Positions 1 through 7,985 of a stretch of DNA of 25,555 bases are shown piece by piece. Every line of letters begins with the position of its first letter. Positions within the stretch are counted from its first letter, which is position 1. Location of the stretch: contig JASGDY010000088.1 of NCBI GenBank assembly GCA_047606825.1, positions 1 through 25,555 of the forward strand. The letters are read 5' to 3'. Source of the DNA: Rhizosphaericola sp047606825 (lineage in GTDB: Bacteria > Bacteroidota > Bacteroidia > Chitinophagales > Chitinophagaceae). The notes beneath the pieces were generated by a model that worked only from the letters and a program-made list of their open reading frames with translations, ran no database searches and was not told where the DNA came from. A program made the translations under genes and the position numbers.

Positions 1-60
1 AGATACTTGCAACCTACCAGAGACACCCAAAGAACTGACCGCAAAACCCGAAGCGGGGCG

Positions 61-91
61 CAAAAATAGCACCTTTTACCTTAACAGCAAA
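61..91 (-). promoter_or_regulatory. Bacteroidota-type promoter firing off the left edge
   Basis: Read on the minus strand, 68-61 is TATTTTTG, an exact match to the TAnnTTTG -7 box of Bacteroidota primary-sigma promoters. TTTG at 91-88 matches the -33 box, with a 19-bp spacer, which is within the usual range. Transcription should begin near position 55 and run leftward out of the window. The first 60 transcribed bases contain no ATG and hold a short GC-rich stem (CCCG/CGGG), so the product may be a structured RNA or a long leader rather than an immediate coding start. The gene it serves is not visible. Confidence 0.55.
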
Positions 92-183
92 ATCTTTTCA
101 ACAAAAAAATAAAAATTATTTTTCTAATTGTAAACAATCAACTGTTTTATTGGATTTTTTACGTTGAAAACAAGTGACATTGA

Positions 184-1407
184 CTATGCAGTCATACTTC
201 TTCTTAACGTTGGCAACGCGAGCAACAACCCAACAATAAACAACACAGCACCGACTATGTAAGGCATCCCGGGAAAATAAGGCACTGCATTCCTATTGGA
301 ATAATAAGCAAACAAGTTATTCATAATCAATGGCCCTAATATAGATGTCAGGCTCATCAAGCTAGTCAGACCTCCCTGCAATTCTCCTTGCTGGTCGGGA
401 GGCACCTGAGATGATATAATTCCTTGCAAAGCAGGGCCGGCAATGCCACCCAAACAATAAATAGGAATGACAATATACATCATCGTGCCATTGCATGCCA
501 ATCCAAACAACACCATACCTATAATATACAATACCATGCCATACACAATCGATTTCTGCACACCCAAAACCGGAATACTCACGCGAATCAGAAAACCCTG
601 CACAAACATGACCAACACGCCAATCAATCCCAATGATACCCCGACTTGCTGTTCCGACCACCGAAACTTGAACATGGTATAATATGTCCATGTAGACTGC
701 ACGGCATGCGAACCTAGATATACCAATGTCAACGTCACAATCAACCCTGCAATGACCGGATATTTTTTCAACTGCAACAAGGAGCCGATAGGGTTGGCAC
801 GAGTCCATTGAAATTTTCTCCTATTGGACGCTGGAAGGGATTCTGGTAAAATAAAATAGCCGTACAAAAAATTGGCAAACGCTAGAACCGCCGCCACCTT
901 AAAAGGAATACGTGCACCAAATTGAGCAAAATAACCTCCTATAACTGGGCCGATCACGAAACCCAAACCAAACGCCACACCAACCAACCCAAAGTTCTGG
1001 GCCCTTTTGTCGGCGGTACTCACATCGGCAATATAAGCCGAAGCCGTCGTAAAACTGGCTCCTGCGACACCTGCTAACGCACGTCCTACAAACAGCCATG
1101 CCAACGTTGGTGCATAAGCCTGAAAAAGATAATCGACACCCATGCCCGCCAAGGAACACAACAATACCGGACGTCGACCAAAACGGTCGCTTAGTCCTCC
1201 CAATATCGGCGAACAAAGAAACTGCATCACCGCATAGGCAAATATCAGCCAACCGCCATAGACAGAGGCCTTGCTGACGCCCTCGTGAGTCAGATCCTCT
1301 ATCAACGTGGGTACAACAGGAATGATAATGGCAATACCGATGACATCAATCAGCAGCGTCAGGAATATGAACCAAATCACGTTTTGGGGATTACGTGTCG
1401 TATGCAT
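184..1407 (-). CDS. TetA-like MFS drug/proton antiporter (DHA1, TCR/Tet family)
   Basis: A 407-residue inner-membrane protein of about 12 helices, the normal length for drug:H+ antiporters of the 12-TM DHA1 group. The first helix carries D21 in an L-I-D-V-I-G-I setting, as in TetA proteins. Motif A is GGLSDRFGRRP (residues 70-80) in the loop between helices 2 and 3. Motif B is around GRALAGVAGAS (108-118) and the antiporter motif C is GLGFVIGPVIGG (147-158). SAYIADVSTADKRA (123-136) also resembles TetA. The family exports hydrophobic drugs in exchange for protons. Many chromosomal Bacteroidota members carry this name without conferring tetracycline resistance, so the substrate is open. It stands alone, 122 bp downstream of truA on the same strand. 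I saw no good promoter match upstream. Confidence 0.9.
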   Translation of the reverse strand: MHTTRNPQNVIWFIFLTLLIDVIGIAIIIPVVPTLIEDLTHEGVSKASVYGGWLIFAYAVMQFLCSPILGGLSDRFGRRPVLLCSLAGMGVDYLFQAYAPTLAWLFVGRALAGVAGASFTTASAYIADVSTADKRAQNFGLVGVAFGLGFVIGPVIGGYFAQFGARIPFKVAAVLAFANFLYGYFILPESLPASNRRKFQWTRANPIGSLLQLKKYPVIAGLIVTLTLVYLGSHAVQSTWTYYTMFKFRWSEQQVGVSLGLIGVLVMFVQGFLIRVSIPVLGVQKSIVYGMVLYIIGMVLFGLACNGTMMYIVIPIYCLGGIAGPALQGIISSQVPPDQQGELQGGLTSLMSLTSILGPLIMNNLFAYYSNRNAVPYFPGMPYIVGAVLFIVGLLLALPTLRRSMTA

Positions 1408-1529
1408 AAAACAGGGTTATGATTTTATGATTTGTAATTTCAGATTTATTGATGAAGACGACTAGGATTCTATTTTTACGCTAAATGGCATGGCCTACCG
1501 CGTCTTTAAAAATAGGCATTCTAATGTTA

Positions 1530-2270
1530 TCAAAGAAAGATGGAATCGGGAAATGACACTTTTCTGAGAAAAAGCCCTTTGGCCGGTGCGGAAAAATCGG
1601 CAACCGTACAATCTTGGGCTGCAATGATATCGTCAAAATCCGTCAATGTATAAGTACCTCTTCCGACTTTCAACATGGTAGCAACCAAGGCACGCACCAT
1701 CCCACGCAAAAAACGATTGGCGGCAACCGTAAAGCAAACACCATTTTCCGTTGTCGTCCACTCGGCCTTGTGTATGGTACATATATGCGTACGCACCTGC
1801 GTGTTACGTTTGGCAAAAGAGGAAAAATCATGCGTCCCTAGCAGCTTCGCGGCGGCCGACCGCAACAGTTCAACATCCATCCTGAACGGATAATACCAAG
1901 CAGTCTCCTTCTGGAACGGGTCTTTTTTGAAATAAATATTGTATTGGTATTCGCGATACTCGGCATCAAAACGTGCATGGGCATTTTCCCTCACGGCGCG
2001 TAGACTCTTAATGACGATATCCTCCGAAAGGATAGCATTGAGGTTGTACAGTTGCTTGTCGGTGATTTCTTTTCCGGAATCAAAATGGAAAAAGTTCTGC
2101 AAGGCATGCACTCCGGCATCGGTACGGGAAGACCCGGTCAACGAAAAAGGCTCTCTAAAATACAGTTGTAACGCTTTTTCAAGCTCACCTTGGATCGTCA
2201 TTTCCTTGCCCTGTATCTGAAACCCATGGAAATGCGTCCCCTTGTAACTTACTTCGAGAAAATACCTCAT
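1530..2270 (-). CDS. truA: tRNA pseudouridine(38-40) synthase TruA
   Basis: Converts uridines 38-40 in the anticodon stem-loop of several tRNAs to pseudouridine; cytoplasmic. The catalytic aspartate lies in GSSRTDAGVHAL (D51 when counted from the start chosen here), the signature of the TruA family. The N-terminal strand MRYFLEVSYKGTHFHGFQ and the later NRFLRGMVRALV segment, which lines the RNA cleft, are also typical. An in-frame ATG seven codons upstream (start 2291) would add MPFYLLY. I prefer 2270 because the family characteristically begins at M-R-Y/F-x-L-x-V-x-Y-x-G. Neither start has a clear Shine-Dalgarno sequence, which is normal for this phylum. The length of 246 residues is typical. 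The gene is followed at some distance by the MFS gene and is preceded by a REP-like hairpin. Confidence 0.95.
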   Translation of the reverse strand: MRYFLEVSYKGTHFHGFQIQGKEMTIQGELEKALQLYFREPFSLTGSSRTDAGVHALQNFFHFDSGKEITDKQLYNLNAILSEDIVIKSLRAVRENAHARFDAEYREYQYNIYFKKDPFQKETAWYYPFRMDVELLRSAAAKLLGTHDFSSFAKRNTQVRTHICTIHKAEWTTTENGVCFTVAANRFLRGMVRALVATMLKVGRGTYTLTDFDDIIAAQDCTVADFSAPAKGLFLRKVSFPDSIFL

Positions 2271-2331
2271 GTACAATAAGTAAAAAGGCAAAAGTAAAAA
2301 AAATGACAGACTTCACCGGCAGCCTTTAGTT

Positions 2332-2372
2332 CTCTCAACCCCTTTCCTTGAGAAGGGATGTGGTTGATAGAG
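2332..2372. repeat. REP-like nested hairpin
   Basis: Between truA and the DUF4476 gene. The inner stem pairs 2340-2345 (CCCTTT) with 2352-2357, with one G-T pair and a 6-nt loop. The outer stem pairs CTCT-CAAC (2332-2339) with GTTG (2363-2366) and AGAG (2369-2372), with AT bulged. Its sequence resembles the widespread intergenic element of the form 'CCCCTCTCCTTGGAGAGGGG'. It could also act as a transcript 3' end for the upstream gene. No long T-run follows. Confidence 0.4.
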
Positions 2373-2409
2373 AATGCCTAATGCCGAGCCTATTTGCCGA
2401 TGGGTAGAC

Positions 2410-3771
2410 CTAATGGTTATTCGTCAATGACCGAAACTGCGCTTTGTAGTTTTTGTCCAGAAGTTGGTCCTCCAAAGTCTTGAACTGTCCACCGTCATAC
2501 ACATTGGGATAAAGGATGCGGTAGAGAGCGAAACGGCCGTTGTCAGAAATCAAGAGACCACCCAGCTCCTTGATCTGCGCAGTATAGATACATTTGGTGT
2601 CGACATATTTGCGCGCTACGGCAATCATGTCCTCGTCACTACTTTTGGCAATCATCCTCTTGCGGATTTTCTCGATATCCTTGTCGGAAACCATGCTCGT
2701 ACATGTGCTGTTGAAAATCTCGCCGGAATTAGTATCTGTCGTTTTGGCATCCACATTGTCTTCTTTTGCGGATGCCTTTGTCTGTTCGGTTTTGGCCTCG
2801 CCACTGTCACCTTCGGCGAAGAGCCCCAGATTGCCATTTTTGTTGGCAGTTGTCGTTCCTTTGAAAAAAGGGTTGTTGGTGCCTTTGCGGCTGTCAACCT
2901 CTTTTTTGAGAGCCGTTTTTTCAGGAGAAATGTTTTCCGTATCCGCATTGTTATTGGCAACCGCCTCATTATCGTCTTCTAATGTACTCTTCTTGCTGTC
3001 TCCCGGGAAGAAAGCGTTGATGGTGTCCATCTTTTCGCCGGAAGTCACCACAAAAGCTAGGGAAACGCCACGCCTATCGCTGCGCTCTCCCAATTTCACG
3101 ACACTTTCCGTTGCACTCCTAGCGGCGGCAGATTCGTAAGACTCATCGACACTGCCGTCCGACTTGGGAGCCTCGGCCACGGCGGTCGTGCTGGATTGTT
3201 GGTCCGTTCTGACTTTATCTTTTTTGGCAGTACTGCCGGGCATGGTCGCCTTTGCCACATCCCCGGCCTTGTTCTGGGAAGGAGCATACGCTTGATAGTT
3301 GGTCGTATCATTGGAAGTTTTGGACAAAAGGTCGCCGAAACCATTGTCTTTTTTTTGACTGTCCAGATTGGCAACCGAGGAAGGGTCGACGTTATCACCA
3401 GCATTGACGACCGGCAATTCCTTATGGGACAGTTTGTCCACTAAATCCCAACCTTTACCAGAACCTTTCCTCAAATTAAAACCAGCATCGTTACCCTTTA
3501 TTTTGAGCAAATAGGTAGTCGCTGGATAGATATCTTGTGGAAAACCAACCGTCACCTTGTAGTCCCCATCCGTCAACTTGGAAATAATCAAATAGCCCAC
3601 GGAAGAGGAGCTGTAACTCTTGTTGTTGAGAATGACATAATAAGGCTGCTGGTCTTCGGACTGTATATAAATAAAATGGGTGCGGGCAGACGACTGCGCC
3701 TGTACTTTATTGACAATCAAAGCAATAAACAATACCAAAAAAATGAAAATATATTTTCTTAGAAAGGGCAT
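2410..3771 (-). CDS. Exported protein with C-terminal DUF4476 domain
   Basis: A 453-residue protein with a clear signal peptide (MPFLRKYIFIFLVLFIALIV, cleavage probably after VQA, residue 25). Residues about 27-120 form a predicted beta-rich N-terminal domain (HFIYIQSEDQQPYYVILNNK onward). Residues about 125-350 are a long low-complexity linker rich in Ser, Thr, Lys, Asp and Asn, presumably disordered. The last 95 residues, starting at the cysteine of STCTSMVSDKDIEKIRKRM, match the layout of DUF4476: a cysteine followed by repeated short helices with 'DTKCIYTAQIKELGGLLISD' and a final 'LYPNVYDGGQFKTLEDQL' segment. The function of DUF4476 is unknown. The protein is likely periplasmic or surface-exposed. 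The start follows a promoter element at 3791-3798. Confidence 0.75.
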   Translation of the reverse strand: MPFLRKYIFIFLVLFIALIVNKVQAQSSARTHFIYIQSEDQQPYYVILNNKSYSSSSVGYLIISKLTDGDYKVTVGFPQDIYPATTYLLKIKGNDAGFNLRKGSGKGWDLVDKLSHKELPVVNAGDNVDPSSVANLDSQKKDNGFGDLLSKTSNDTTNYQAYAPSQNKAGDVAKATMPGSTAKKDKVRTDQQSSTTAVAEAPKSDGSVDESYESAAARSATESVVKLGERSDRRGVSLAFVVTSGEKMDTINAFFPGDSKKSTLEDDNEAVANNNADTENISPEKTALKKEVDSRKGTNNPFFKGTTTANKNGNLGLFAEGDSGEAKTEQTKASAKEDNVDAKTTDTNSGEIFNSTCTSMVSDKDIEKIRKRMIAKSSDEDMIAVARKYVDTKCIYTAQIKELGGLLISDNGRFALYRILYPNVYDGGQFKTLEDQLLDKNYKAQFRSLTNNH

Positions 3772-3790
3772 ATCCTTAAAAATTTAACGA

Positions 3791-3824
3791 CAAAAATAAC
3801 CATTTAGCGTCGTTTACCATCAAA
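3791..3824 (-). promoter_or_regulatory. Promoter of the DUF4476 gene
   Basis: On the minus strand 3798-3791 reads TATTTTTG, an exact TAnnTTTG -7 box. TTTG at 3824-3821 could be the -33 box with a 22-bp spacer, slightly long. The -7 box ends 19 nt before the ATG at 3771, giving a short 5' leader. Confidence 0.45.
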
Positions 3825-3874
3825 TAGTATTCGATAACTGCAACAATAATGCCGTTACATGGCAACAACGGTCG

Positions 3875-4528
3875 TCAATTCTGCTTTTTACTACCAAAAG
3901 CCAAATCTCCAGCATCGCCAAGACCCGGGACAATATAGGATTTGGCGGTCAGTTCGTCATCGATGTCACCACACCAGATGGAGACTTGGGATCCGAGGTT
4001 CTTTTCCACGTATTCAAGACCAATCGTGCAGGCAATGGCGCAGACAATATGCACCTGGGCAGGACCACCGTGATTCAGCAAAGCCTGAATAGACGCAACC
4101 AACGAAGCACCCGTTGCAATCATGGGGTCGGCGACTATCAATATCCGGTCTTCCAACGGCGGACAACTGAGGTATTCCAGTTTAATTTCAAAAGAACCGT
4201 CCTTGTGGTGTTTACGGAACGCGGAAATGAATGCGTTGTCCGCCTTGTCAAAATAATTCAGAATGCCGGTATGCATCGGTACGCCTGCCCGCAAAATACT
4301 CGCGACGACTGGTTGCGTATCCAGTACCATGCTGTGGTGTGTACCCAAAGGAGTTTCAACCTCGAGCATTTTATAAGGCAATACCTTGCTGATCTCATAG
4401 GAGATGGTTTCTCCGATGCGCTCCAGATTGCGCCTGAAACGCATACGGTCGTTCTGGACGTTCACATTTCTCAGTTCACTTACCCAGTTGCTGACCAGGC
4501 TGTGGGTTTCACTCATATTGACTACCAT
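3875..4528 (-). CDS. upp: Uracil phosphoribosyltransferase
   Basis: Pyrimidine salvage enzyme: uracil + PRPP gives UMP + pyrophosphate; cytosolic. The PRPP loop is ADPMIATGAS (residues 133-142 from the chosen start). The uracil-binding C-terminal signature is SYIVPGLGDAGDLAFG (197-212). RFRRNLERIGE (30-40) is the usual N-terminal block. From ATG 4528 the protein has 217 residues, the family norm, and begins MVVNMSETHSLVSNWVSELR, which aligns with the usual start in this phylum. In-frame ATGs at 4558 and 4609 would lengthen it to 227 or 244 residues. The 4609 start has a weak AGG upstream, so the longer form is not excluded. It lies in the run of minus-strand genes but is separated from its neighbours by more than 100 bp on each side. 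Confidence 0.93.
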   Translation of the reverse strand: MVVNMSETHSLVSNWVSELRNVNVQNDRMRFRRNLERIGETISYEISKVLPYKMLEVETPLGTHHSMVLDTQPVVASILRAGVPMHTGILNYFDKADNAFISAFRKHHKDGSFEIKLEYLSCPPLEDRILIVADPMIATGASLVASIQALLNHGGPAQVHIVCAIACTIGLEYVEKNLGSQVSIWCGDIDDELTAKSYIVPGLGDAGDLAFGSKKQN

Positions 4529-4776
4529 AATACCGCTAAGATAAACCGAGTCTGGCATTCCAAAAAATTTCGTTTGTTGGCCATGCCATTGGTTATATAT
4601 CTTGTTCATATCAACCTGACCGTAGGGGTCTATCCGTCAAACTCGAGAATACAACTTCCGATATTTCATGTTTTATGAACTCACAGATGTCAGGAGGAAT
4701 ATGTGTATAACGATACATCAGGAGTTGTAGGAAGGCATTTTGCATGGCAGGTTTTAAAACAACCGTATCCTCTCAC

Positions 4777-4803
4777 AAAAAAACCACCCTTTTTCGGGTG
4801 GTT
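4777..4803 (-). terminator. Intrinsic terminator of the small secreted protein gene
   Basis: A perfect 8-bp stem pairs AACCACCC (4782-4789) with GGGTGGTT (4796-4803) around a 6-nt loop. On the minus strand the stem is followed at once by seven U residues (complement of 4777-4783). It sits 27 bp after the stop codon of the gene ending at 4831. On the plus strand only a broken T stretch follows, so it works mainly for leftward transcription. Confidence 0.85.
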
Positions 4804-4830
4804 CTATTTTATCATTAACAAAATCAAAAA

Positions 4831-5256
4831 CTAATTGATTGCTTTTACGACAACGTTGTTGACAAAATGGGATTCCATATCAATCTGGAAAGCTTGGCTG
4901 TAAAGCTCGTTGCCATTGCTTTTTACGGCAAACTTCACGTTACCTACAGCATCGGAATCTTTTTTGATCATCACTGTTTTGTGGAAATCAGCGCCTTTAA
5001 AGCTTTGGTTAAACAAAACTTCACCTTGGCTGTTGGAAATGACCAATATGAAACGCTGACCGGTAGGATTGGCGTAGTTGACGTCGAAAACGATACCGTT
5101 GTCTGATGTCTCGCCTACGTATTTCACGTTAACATCTTTAACTCTTTCTACCTTGTCTTCCTTTTTACCGTTGCCGTCATTACCAACAACGTTTGCGGCA
5201 TACGCATTTGCGACCACAAAGGCAATTGCCAATATACTTAAGATTCTTTTTTTCAT
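4831..5256 (-). CDS. Small secreted beta-rich protein of unknown function
   Basis: I do not recognise this protein. It has 141 residues with a clear Sec signal peptide (MKKRILSILAIAFVVANAYA, cleavage after about residue 20). A short charged Gly/Asn/Lys/Glu spacer follows (about 24-40), then a single beta-sandwich-like domain with alternating hydrophobic strands (VKYVGETSDNGIVFDVNYAN, RFILVISNSQGEVLFNQSF, VGNVKFAVKSNGNELYSQAF). The strand pattern recalls the immunoglobulin-like sorting or accessory domains of Bacteroidota secreted proteins. However, it lacks the hallmark end of a T9SS type A domain, so I do not call it one. It is monocistronic: an intrinsic terminator lies just downstream, and a TACCTTTG box about 180 bp upstream may be its promoter. 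Confidence 0.7.
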   Translation of the reverse strand: MKKRILSILAIAFVVANAYAANVVGNDGNGKKEDKVERVKDVNVKYVGETSDNGIVFDVNYANPTGQRFILVISNSQGEVLFNQSFKGADFHKTVMIKKDSDAVGNVKFAVKSNGNELYSQAFQIDMESHFVNNVVVKAIN

Positions 5257-5438
5257 TGTGTATAGTGTTAAAAGTCAAAAAATATAGTACCCCGGCAGAC
5301 CATACGTTTTATACAAACCTACAGCCACCATTCCACTGACAGGCAACTATCATTTTTATGGCAACAACTAAACGAGATAAAAGAACTGTTGATATTTTCT
5401 TTCGCTTGCGAAAAGGCGGGCTTTATCTTATTCTGAAA

Positions 5439-5446
5439 CAAAGGTA
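5439..5446 (-). promoter_or_regulatory. Possible -7 box for the small secreted protein gene
   Basis: On the minus strand this reads TACCTTTG, an exact TAnnTTTG match. No good -33 TTTG is present (TTTC at 5466-5463 is too close). If used, it would give the gene at 4831-5256 a leader of roughly 175 nt. I saw no protein-coding start of merit or recognised riboswitch in that leader. Confidence 0.3.
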
Positions 5447-5504
5447 AACCCATCTTTCGCTTGAAAAGAAGGAGAAAAATAGTATTAACTAAACTTTAAC
5501 ATTA

Positions 5505-5520
5505 AAACTAACGTTAGTTT
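5505..5520. repeat. Perfect 16-bp palindrome next to the obg stop codon
   Basis: AAACTAACGTTAGTTT is perfectly self-complementary and lies three bases past the obg stop. As RNA it could form a short A/U-rich hairpin, at best a weak terminator for obg. As DNA it could be a dimeric regulator site. Confidence 0.4.
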
Positions 5521-5523
5521 GAA

Positions 5524-6540
5524 CTATTTACCAATAGCAATGTCTTCATCTTCGGTCAAGGCCTTCCATAGCATATCTTTCAATTGTGTAAGCCCTTGGT
5601 TGGTCACGGACGAAATAAAGATATGCGGAATGTTTTCCGGTAGTTCCTTTTCGATTTCGGCTTTCAGTTCATCGTCCAGCATATCGGATTTGCTAATCGC
5701 CAACAGCATTGTCTTTTGCAACATTTCGGGATTATAACGACGCAGCTCGTCATACAGAACCTCAAATTCCTTGCGGTGGTTTTCACTGTCGGCAGGCACC
5801 AGGAACAGCAACACGGGATTACGCTCGATATGCCGCAAAAACCGATGCCCCAATCCTTTGCCCTCCGCCGCACCTTCGATGATTCCAGGCAGGTCGGCAA
5901 TACAGAAAGACTTGTTGTCGCGATACGCCACCATGCCCAACTGCGGACGTAAAGTGGTAAAAGCGTAGTTCGCAATCTTAGGTTTTGCTGCCGTGATAGA
6001 AGACAGCAAAGTAGATTTTCCTGCATTGGGAAAACCCACCAGGCCTACGTCTGCCAACATTTTCAGCTCCAGAATCTTCTGCGCTTCCATACCGGGAAGA
6101 CCTGGCTGCGCATATTCCGGCGCCTGATTGGTCGGCGTCGCGAAATGTTGGTTGCCCCAGCCACCCTTACCGCCTGGCAGCCAGACATACTCCTGTCCGT
6201 CTTCCAATATCTCAACGTCCACGTCTCCGGTCTCCTCGTCGATAGCGGTAGTCCCGAGCGGCACTTCGATGATGACGTCGTCGGCATTGCGTCCAGACAT
6301 ATTGTTTTTCGCACCATTTTCACCGTCTTTGGCCAATATGTTTTTGTGGTAACGCAGGTGAAGCAAAGTCCACAGGTTTTTGTTGCCGCGCAGTACGATG
6401 CTGCCGCCATTGCCGCCGTCACCACCGTCGGGGCCTGCTTTGGCGTTGAATTTCAAACGCATGAAATGCCGGCTGCCGGCACCGCCGTTGCCACTCCTGC
6501 AATACAGCCTTATAAGGTCTATAAAATTATTGTCTGCCAT
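5524..6540 (-). CDS. obgE: GTPase Obg (ObgE/CgtA)
   Basis: An essential ribosome-associated GTPase involved in 50S maturation and stress signalling. Residues 1-157 form the glycine-rich Obg fold (SGNGGAGSRHF, AGPDGGDGGNGG, LPGGKGGWGNQHF). The G domain follows: G1 GFPNAGKST (169-177), switch I around FTTLRPQLG (194-202), G3 DLPG (216-219), G4 SKSD (283-286) and G5 near ISSV. At 338 residues it ends soon after the G domain and lacks the C-terminal OCT domain of Bacillus Obg, as is usual in Bacteroidota. It is divergently transcribed from the dipeptide epimerase gene across 156 bp. The nearest upstream -7-like sequence on its strand is GAACTTTG, one base off consensus. Confidence 0.96.
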   Translation of the reverse strand: MADNNFIDLIRLYCRSGNGGAGSRHFMRLKFNAKAGPDGGDGGNGGSIVLRGNKNLWTLLHLRYHKNILAKDGENGAKNNMSGRNADDVIIEVPLGTTAIDEETGDVDVEILEDGQEYVWLPGGKGGWGNQHFATPTNQAPEYAQPGLPGMEAQKILELKMLADVGLVGFPNAGKSTLLSSITAAKPKIANYAFTTLRPQLGMVAYRDNKSFCIADLPGIIEGAAEGKGLGHRFLRHIERNPVLLFLVPADSENHRKEFEVLYDELRRYNPEMLQKTMLLAISKSDMLDDELKAEIEKELPENIPHIFISSVTNQGLTQLKDMLWKALTEDEDIAIGK

Positions 6541-6696
6541 CAGAATTAATGAATTATGATTTTTGATTTCAGAAACGAAAAGCGCAAAGTTCAGATAAAT
6601 TAAAGGAATACGGGCGGAATCCTACAATATTTCCCTTTAAAAAATCAATTTTATCCTACTTCTCTTTATCTTGTAGCGGTCTAACAGCAATAAAAC

Positions 6697-7803
6697 ATGA
6701 CAATCCAATCCATTGATATCTACAAATTTCCAATTCCAATAGAAGCGTTTACAATCGCCACTGGCACATTGACGACAGCGCAGAACCTACTCGTCCGCAT
6801 CCATACCGACGACGGACTCCTTGGCTATGGAGAGTGTTCCGCGTTCCCGATGATTGTGGGCGAAACGCAGGCAACCTGCTATGAACTCGCCAAGGATTTT
6901 TCCAAAATCTGGCTCGGAAAAAATCCTCTGGAAATAGAAAACAGAATGGACGAGCTGCATACCTATTGTTATGGCAACTTCACGGCAAAATCCGCATTTG
7001 ACATGGCACTGTACGACATCGCCGCAAAAAATGCAAACGTTCCGCTCTACCAATTCCTCGGCGGACAAAAAAGAAAAATCATCACCGACGTCACCATCGG
7101 CATCGACACACCCGAAAAGATGGCGGCAAAAGCCCTGGCATTTAAAAACAAAGGATTTGAAACGATTAAAATAAAAGTGGGCAAAAAATTAGAAGACGAC
7201 ATCTCACGCATCAAAGCCATACGCACGGCGACCGGCAGCACAACCAAACTCCGCATCGACGCCAACCAAGGCTGGAACTACGAAACAGCCGTGAAAGCCC
7301 TGACAGCATTGGCACCGTACAACATCGAGTTTTGCGAACAACCGATGCGCAAATGGATGGACGGCTACCTTCCGACGCTGGTCGCCGAGTCGCCGATTAC
7401 TATCATGGCGGACGAAAGCGTATTTACACACCACGATGCGGAAACCATCATTGCACATAAGGCTGCAAACTATATCAACATTAAGTTTGCCAAAAGCGGC
7501 GGCATCCTGGAAGCAACAAAAATCAACCAAGTTGCGAAAAAAAACGGCGTCCAATGTATGCTCGGAAGCATGATGGAATCAAGGCTGGCGCTCTCCGCCA
7601 ATACGCATTTTGCCATGGCAAATCCCAACGTGCAGTTCTTTGATTTGGATACGGCATTATTGGGACAACAGGAAGACCCAATCATTAACGGTATGAGCTA
7701 CGACGGACAGGAAATCATATTGCCCGAACTGCCCGGCATCGGTGCGGAAGTGGATGAGCAATATTTAAAAAAACAAGAACACGTTACTATAATGAATAAT
7801 TAA
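6697..7803 (+). CDS. Dipeptide epimerase (enolase superfamily, MLE subgroup)
   Basis: Mg2+-dependent epimerase of dipeptides, of the L-Ala-D/L-Glu epimerase family. At 368 residues it is full length. The N-terminal capping domain ends near residue 125 and the barrel follows. Catalytic features are visible: the K-x-K at K158/K160, metal ligands D188 (RIDANQGW), E214 (FCEQP) and D239 (MADES), and the opposing lysine K266 (KFAKSGG). The D-x-D at 316-318 (FFDLDTALL) normally holds the amino group of the dipeptide and separates this family from muconate cycloisomerases and o-succinylbenzoate synthases. The loop FTIATGTLTTAQN (18-30) sets specificity. I cannot tell whether the substrate is the murein dipeptide L-Ala-D-Glu or another dipeptide, since Bacteroidota members vary. 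It precedes a PLP enzyme on the same strand. Confidence 0.9.
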   Translation: MTIQSIDIYKFPIPIEAFTIATGTLTTAQNLLVRIHTDDGLLGYGECSAFPMIVGETQATCYELAKDFSKIWLGKNPLEIENRMDELHTYCYGNFTAKSAFDMALYDIAAKNANVPLYQFLGGQKRKIITDVTIGIDTPEKMAAKALAFKNKGFETIKIKVGKKLEDDISRIKAIRTATGSTTKLRIDANQGWNYETAVKALTALAPYNIEFCEQPMRKWMDGYLPTLVAESPITIMADESVFTHHDAETIIAHKAANYINIKFAKSGGILEATKINQVAKKNGVQCMLGSMMESRLALSANTHFAMANPNVQFFDLDTALLGQQEDPIINGMSYDGQEIILPELPGIGAEVDEQYLKKQEHVTIMNN

Positions 7804-7861
7804 AAAGGAATGATGAATAATAATCAATTTCAAGTCACTATTTTGCGCCTTTTCGTGAAAA

Positions 7862-7935
7862 TTTCACACAAAGAAACAAAGATTACAAAGGCAGCAACAT
7901 TGTGTTCTTTGTTTTCTTAGGGCCTTTGTGTGAAA
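7862..7935. repeat. Long imperfect inverted repeat (REP-like) between epimerase and PLP enzyme genes
   Basis: The outer arms are perfect over 12 bp: TTTCACACAAAG (7862-7873) with CTTTGTGTGAAA (7924-7935). An inner 8-bp arm, AAACAAAG (7874-7881), pairs with CTTTGTTT (7907-7914), leaving a 9-nt bulge on one side and a 25-nt loop. It resembles the 'CACAAAG' dyads scattered through Bacteroidota intergenic regions. It occupies the 182-bp gap between two co-directional genes and may cause partial termination or stabilise RNA. Confidence 0.55.
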
Positions 7936-7985
7936 CAACAATTCTATAATAAATAAAACAACCCTTACAATTCTCAATTAAAAAA

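Noticed and set aside
184..1407. Calling the MFS gene a tetracycline-resistance gene
   Set aside because: Motifs place it in the TetA-like family, but substrate specificity cannot be read from sequence and there is no regulator or mobile element nearby.
3986..4678. 230-codon open frame antisense to upp
   Set aside because: It is a frame shadow of a well-conserved gene, and the peptide shows no domain features.
4701..4730. Nine-codon open frame behind AGGAGG upstream of upp
   Set aside because: The Shine-Dalgarno match is striking, but this phylum rarely relies on it, the peptide is tiny, and no regulatory logic is evident.
4831..5256. T9SS type A sorting domain in the small secreted protein
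   Set aside because: The strand pattern is suggestive, but the protein is almost only this domain and the typical C-terminal signature is missing.
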